DNA from: Riptortus pedestris | Lineage: Eukaryota; Arthropoda; Insecta; Hemiptera; Alydidae | Direction: 5' to 3' | NCBI GenBank assembly: GCA_019009955.1 | Contig: CM032228.1 | Span: 209,596,501-209,660,500, forward strand | Length of the DNA: 64,000 nucleotides | Shown: one piece after another, positions 58,761 to 64,000 of the stretch | How positions within the stretch are numbered: position 1 is the stretch's first letter | Layout of the letters: each line of letters starts with the position of its first letter | Notes under the pieces: generated by a model | What the model was told of the DNA's origin: nothing | Database searches by the model: none | Seen by the model: only the letters and a program-made list of their open reading frames with translations | Position numbers and translations under genes: made by a program

Positions 58761-61607
58761 TCTGAAATGAGTAATTGCTATTAATAATCTCTGTGTCTGC
58801 ACTAATTGAATATAGAGCCATAGGTCATCAATCAAAATCAACATAGGATCGTTAATGCTAAAACCGATAAGATATTCTTTTCAGAAACAACAGTTTTATT
58901 TTTCTATATCTTATCCAAAAAAGGAAATACATTTTTTTCCTTCGCTCTATCAAACTAATAAAACTGTATTTGCTAATAAAATTCGCCTGTTGAAATACAT
59001 TTAAATTTTCAACCCTAACTTCTGTAGTAATTCAGTGAACTGGATTTTTTTAGCAATCTCAAGACAAAGTTTTGGTGTCTATGGTGACATCTCTCGTGAA
59101 AAAGACGTTTATCTTCATATTCAACTCGTGGCATAATTTGGCTGGACATTGCTTCCCCTGGCATATGATTTTTGAAAACTTTGAAACATGATTATTATCA
59201 CTCACCGATCTTCTGCTAGTGCTGTGTCCATAACAATGCTGTGAACATCTATCTGCACATTGGCTGACTTGTTCCCGTCGTGACTTGTAGCTTATATAAA
59301 ACAGAAGTTAATCCACACCATGTCTTTTAAATACTCGACATGACTTATATGAAGATCCAGACGAAGTGCTAGAACTAGTTCCGAACAATACTATTGATGC
59401 ACGAAATCGTTGAAGCAGCCAGTGGCGGTTAATAATAACGATGCAATAACGTTACTTTGAATCCATATTCACTATCTTGAAAATACAGAGTCATTTAGTT
59501 AAGCATACTTTTATTTGAAGCGTTTGTTGTAATAAACCTCTACATGTTTCACATTTCTTTCAGTGTCTCTTCGAGAGCATATATCTAAATAAAGAACTAT
59601 TACTATTTACAACGGTAAAACAGCAATCGTTTTTATATTTATATATAAGATCCTGGATATAAACCGTTATCACATAATCTCATCTATTAGAAGTATGTTC
59701 AATTAAATGGCATTCTGCCTTTTCAAGATTGGTGAGTATGAGTTCAAGCTCAAGCAATTGCAATGTTATTATTATACGGTCATAAGTGTTTTTTTTTTTA
59801 TTTATTTAAGAAAATGATCTTCTGTCTTTTCAACATTATCTATAATAAAGTTGGCGCTAGTGATGGGTGTGCAGTATAGCAACTACCCATTTTTAGAAAC
59901 TCAAAAAAGAGGAAAACACGAGAGAAGAAAATAAATAAATGAGAAATTACAGAAAATATAATGGAAAACGAATCCCACCATTAACTGTTTTGACTATCAT
60001 AAACCTATACAACTGATTTGGAGCTTAATGCATCTATCTTGTTAATGATTTGGGTTTAAAAAGGCCAAAGCCTGCACCCCCCCCCCAAGTAATTGATTTT
60101 GGCCTACATCTGCAAATCTTAATATGTATATCTAACATGCTCAATATTCAATCCCGATTTTACATTCTGCGTATGAACAACTCTATTCTGTGTCAATAAA
60201 CTGTCAGACTATTAGTAATGTTGAATTAAATCTGATTAATTATGATTATCATGTTATTCCTGGTTGTAATCATGCCAAATCGGAGAATATTAGCTTAATA
60301 TATAAATGAATTCATTATACACAAGGACCCGTTATGTCCCCTCCTTGGCCTTCGTAACCTTTCGGCCAAAAGCGACCGCAGAAATCTGTAGGAAGTAAGC
60401 ATAAGTGTATTTTAATTAATCGTCGAATACATGCAGGTATCAAACAGCTTTCAAAGTGGGAAGAGGGAAATACGGGAACAAGCAAGGCCAAGGTTATAGA
60501 GGCCTTGTAGCTGCACTTCCCTGGGTGGGGCTCTTGATCTACAGTTCGTCTCATACCGCGCACTTAGATTATCACTCAGGTGATTAAAGAATTTAACATT
60601 GTGGATGGATAGCTCAGTAAATGTCACCTTTGGCTATTCTCCCATAGCCCAAAGTGGCAGAAAGTTCTCAGTCCTATATTAATGAATAAAAAATACAAGT
60701 ACTTCTCGCTAAAGGTGACTTACTGTATCTATATATTTGCTGACTTGGGAGTCCACAGGGGATGGAAAGGAGGTGTTCAAAGATGGCAACTACTTCTTTG
60801 TAGAATATCAAGGAAAGAAGAGAAAGATGAGAGAGGAAAATAAATAATTGAAAATATCATTACGTATTCAAAGATAGTATATCTAAACTAAATTCAAACA
60901 TTAGCCAAACAATGTTTTGTTTTTGAAATTAATGTTCTTGAAAATCATAGAACACGTCTACTTAACCTGAACTCATGATGAATGAAGGATTGGTGGAAAT
61001 TTTTAGATTGTTTTGAAAATTGTACCATGAGGATGTCGTCAATAGCTCTTTCTTTAATCTGCCGAAATTAACACCATTCCATATAATACGAAACAAAGTA
61101 TTCAAATAATGTTTACTTAGGCATAAATGGTTATGTTCTTTTGATAGCTCGTTGACAAAGTAATAATGCAATATCATTAATAAGAAAATACTACTTTTAA
61201 TACGCTAAATATTGCTTGAATAAAAGAAGTTAATCAATTTTTCTTCTGCCAATTATAACTTTTCCTGGAATGCTCTTTCCGTCAGTCACTATGAAAGGGG
61301 GGTTCATTTATCTTCTTGTCACGAAAAGTTCGCCATTTTAATGCTAAAGTCAGTTTAATCACGTTGACATTCAGGATTTTCAGCAAAAAGCTGTTTTAAT
61401 CAGACCGGGGTGGCGTAATTACAATTCCCTCTCTCACCATTGCCTTCATTAAAATACTGTCACTGTTAGTAATTTTTAATGTTTTACAGACGGTAAAGTC
61501 ATCATTTAACAGTCCAAAAGTGTTTCAATTTAAAGGGAACTTTCATCGTTACGTAAATATAAAGCCTACCTTCCAATCGATACTTAAAATCGCCTAGGTT
61601 TTAGCAG
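58761..61607. other. no recognisable gene
   Basis: AT-rich apart from a GC-richer patch at 60315-60563 that is open on the minus strand for 82 codons without a known domain. A C-run at about 60077-60086 beside AAGTAATTGATTTTGG may be a remnant of a HINE-like element. A T-rich and A-rich low-complexity part lies at about 59790-59945. Confidence 0.35.
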
Positions 61608-61727
61608 ATTTCCCTTAAGTGAAATCAGCTATTGAGGTCGTACTCATGACGTCATTTTCGAAATTTTTCTTTAAGTGTACATCGATCCTACCTAGGAGAT
61701 GGCAAAAATGAGGTCCGTTCAAAACTG

Positions 61728-61794
<67 letters not shown>

Positions 61795-62158
61795 CTGTTA
61801 CCGCTCTAGCGGTCGCAATTTTTGTTTGATCGTTACCAAACTCGATATTTAGTCGTTTTATGTAAAAAAAAGATCAAGTTCGTTAATGGCTGAAATCGGA
61901 CTAGTGGGAGGGGGAGTTTAGAGGGGAGCATTTTATAAAATTCGAAATATTTCCGTTACTATACTTCGGATCGAAAACGTGTATAGAACCAATCTTATTG
62001 CAAATTAAATTTACTATAAATATTGTTATATACATTTATTCTCTATCTTGAATATTAACCGAGATATTTGCATTTTTATGAAATCGGGGCGGATAACGGA
62101 TGAGAGTAAAACTTTACGTGGGAAATCTGCTTAGTTTAAGCAGCCCCTGCGTGACGGA
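61608..62158 (-). mobile_element. HINE-like element, antisense, both ends intact
   Basis: Best copy for defining termini. The left end TTTTAGCAGATTTCCCTTAA then GTGAAATCAGCT is the antisense of the 3' palindrome. Then TACTCATGACGTCATTTTCG, CATCGATCCTACCTAGGAGA, GAGGTCCGTTCAAAACTGTA, the core (61732-61790), TTACCGCTCTAGCGGTCGCA, TCAAGTTCGTTAATGGCTGA, a G-rich run, AAATATTTCCGTTACTATAC, and TTAACCGAGATATTTGCATT. The right end is TGGGAAATCTGCTTAGTTTA then GCAGCCCCTGCGTGACGGA. About 400 bp of the 5' interior seen at 1847-2802 is deleted. No target-site duplication is visible. Confidence 0.85.
61732..61790. repeat. (TA)n microsatellite, HINE core
   Basis: About 29 TA units beside the ACCGCT-CT-AGCGGT hairpin. 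Confidence 0.95.
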
Positions 62159-63009
62159 ATTTTTCATATTCAGTGTTGTAATTACACTTGTAAAGTCAAA
62201 AACACCCACCTGTTCAAGTTTCGTTAAAAGAAGGAAAAAATTTATGGTATCTTGTAGCGACTAACATTCAATTACATGTTAGTTTCCAACGAAAGGCCCA
62301 GAGTAGTATACAATATATGGTCTTTAGACTGACAATAAGGTATATCGAGGTAAATTAGCTTAATTTATATATTATTCGAACAGTGTATAGGACTGGTGGC
62401 TTCCTAAAGATAGAATACTAAGAAGAATGAATAATTAGGAAAATATAATTGTTGCGAAGAAATATTTACAATTTAAGTTGTAGGAAATAACTTTGGGCCA
62501 TGATGAATCATGTATGAATTTTTGATCCATGTGAAAATAACAGGTATGTTTTCGATTTCGCCTTTTTCTCCTTCTCTTAAATAAAATTCTTCTAAGCTCA
62601 ATTTTGTCTACTGACCTTTAATCTTGCTTGAAATGTTTATTAAAAATTGAATTAATAGGAATTTTTACATGAGTATCAAAGGACAAGATGTGACTATATA
62701 TAGATACACACATTCAATTTTTATGAATTCTCATTGTACTAAATTCGAATAACTCAAAAGCCATCGGATTCTTGTGCATACGGATTTGAAGATCAAGTTG
62801 TTTTTATCCAGCGAGAAGTGAAAGTTACAGGTTGAGTAAAGAGAAGCATGCATAACCATGTTTAAAAGCTGGTAATTTTTGATATTCTGCGTCAGTCTGT
62901 CCTCGTCTTTGTCTTCAAATTAAAATTCTCTATAAATTAAAAAACTCCCTTTAAATTAATTTTAATTAACTTAATAACTTACCTACTACATGAAAATATA
63001 AATTGACTG
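62159..63009. other. no recognisable gene
   Basis: AT-rich spacer. Nothing is recognised. Confidence 0.5.
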
Positions 63010-63820
63010 CAGTGGTGGTCTTCAGTAGTTTCTGGGTAATAAACAAACTTCAGTTAATAACCTATCTTGGGACTTCTAAAGTCATTCGATCTATAGCTTC
63101 TCTTTCGATAGAGAAAACAGTCAACCTATAAGGTCCAAAGTTTTAGTGTCAAAAGAGAGAACTGCCAACCTATAAGATTCAGAGTTTTACTCTCCAAAGA
63201 GAGAGAACTGGAACTTCGACTGGAGTCGTTCTTATTAAGTCGAGTTGCAACAACTAGACCCAGTAAGTCACTGGATACAGAGTTCATCTCTTGAAAGATG
63301 AAATTGCCGACCAATGACGTTCCTGCTATGTTAAGTTGCTTGAACTGAGCTCCTGAGCGTCTCTCTCTATAGAGGAACAGCCAATCTCTACTGGACCTGA
63401 TCCTGTTACCCTAACTCTCAGAAAATGGACTCAGTATGTCGTTAGATCCTTAGTTCCACTATCTGAAGAGGAAACAGCAAACCTATACTGGACCTACTCG
63501 TGTTATCCTTAGCTGAAGAAAATTCACTTCGTAAGTCATAACATCCATTGCTTCAGACTCGAAAAAGGGGAACTGTCATCCCAGAAAAGAACCGGTTCTG
63601 TTTATATGGATTTCGGTGATTCATTGTGTCATTAGATCCATTATGTCACTATCGGAAGTTAGAATGAATGTAGGACCTGCTCCTTCTAACCCCTAAATAT
63701 ATGGGTAAGTATGATCCCATATATATCTAGTTCCGTAATCGAATAACGGAACTGCAAATCTATAAATTATTCGTTCCTATTATCCTATTTTGCGGAAAAT
63801 GGACGGAAAGGCGAATAAAT
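63010..63820. repeat. diverged tandem array, unit about 95 bp
   Basis: About eight to nine degenerate units. Each begins with GAGGAACAGCCAATCT-like sequence, continues as TGGACCTGATCCTGTTA, then GAAAATGGACTCAGTA-GTC and ATTAGATCCATAGTTCC, and ends CACTATCGGAA. Unit starts are near 63108, 63199, 63297, 63372, 63468, 63567, 63658 and 63743. A shorter half-size unit lies at 63155. A partial unit precedes the first. No open frame runs through it. Confidence 0.7.
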
Positions 63821-64000
63821 AATGATAATCACTGATCAATACCACTCTCCAAATAGACTTCGTTAATAGTTTATGAAACTGTATGAAGGACAGGTTGTTC
63901 TACATGGTCTTTTTTTATTAGGCTCAACCCTGGACAGGCGTTAGAATTATTTTTCGTATGCCTTCACCATGGATTTAAATATTCACTATGATATTATTAC
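63821..64000. other. no recognisable feature
   Basis: Right edge of the window, AT-rich. Nothing is seen. Confidence 0.5.

Noticed and set aside
60600..60670. tRNA-like GATAGCTCAGTAAATG
   Set aside because: Only an A-box-like motif; no B box or cloverleaf.

Overview
The window is AT-rich animal DNA, most likely from an arthropod. This rests on its repeat content: decayed non-LTR retrotransposons of the kinds common in insects and their relatives, a tRNA-derived SINE, long (TA)n, (CA)n, (TC)n and (TG)n microsatellites, and a multicopy element built like the Helentron-type (DINE-1/HINE) elements of arthropod genomes. I could not recognise a single convincing host protein-coding exon, rRNA or functional tRNA. 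The window reads as an intergenic stretch or a very long intron filled with layers of transposon debris. The species cannot be named from the sequence.

The dominant structure is one interspersed family, called 'HINE-like' here, with about twenty copies on both strands. A full copy is about 950 bp (best: 1847-2802 +, 16713-17760 +, 61608-62158 - with an internal deletion). It starts at TCCGTCACGCAGGGGCTGCG and carries a subterminal AGCAGATTTCCC near that end. Five or six conserved blocks follow, then a small hairpin (ACCGCT-CT-AGCGGT), a microsatellite core, a last block, and a perfect 20-bp palindrome (GATTTCCCTTAAGGGAAATC) followed by TG-CTAA. The core is (TA)n in most copies, (CA)n(TA)n at 13396-13459 and (TG)n at 49657-49691. 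A diverged subfamily (B) lies at 11398-11805, 40440-40600, 50790-51080 and 55378-55550.

The second family is a tRNA-derived SINE of about 190-200 bp with about a dozen copies or fragments. Two nearby HINE-like copies (about 14.8-15.05 kb and 17.47-17.76 kb) share the same chimeric SINE/HINE junction.

Protein-coding relics all belong to mobile elements. An antisense non-LTR element at 20941-22385 keeps part of its endonuclease, a linker and RNase H but has lost the whole reverse transcriptase. A 5'-truncated LINE tail at 31350-31894 has a poly(A) tail and a 12-bp target-site duplication, and sits inside a longer antisense reading frame of unknown identity (about 30766-31970). An RTE-like tail lies at 25985-26245. 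Scrambled reverse-transcriptase pieces lie at 56854-58760, and a hAT transposase C-terminal relic at about 33500-33690.

Other items are two imperfect palindromes of about 195 bp (22688-22880; 43472-43666), a small minisatellite (26285-26406), a GC-rich islet with a possible antisense promoter and splice donor (10850-11290), and a diverged tandem array with a unit of about 95 bp at the right edge (63010-63820). Stretches listed as holding nothing recognisable were read for codon-like patches and repeat matches by eye only.
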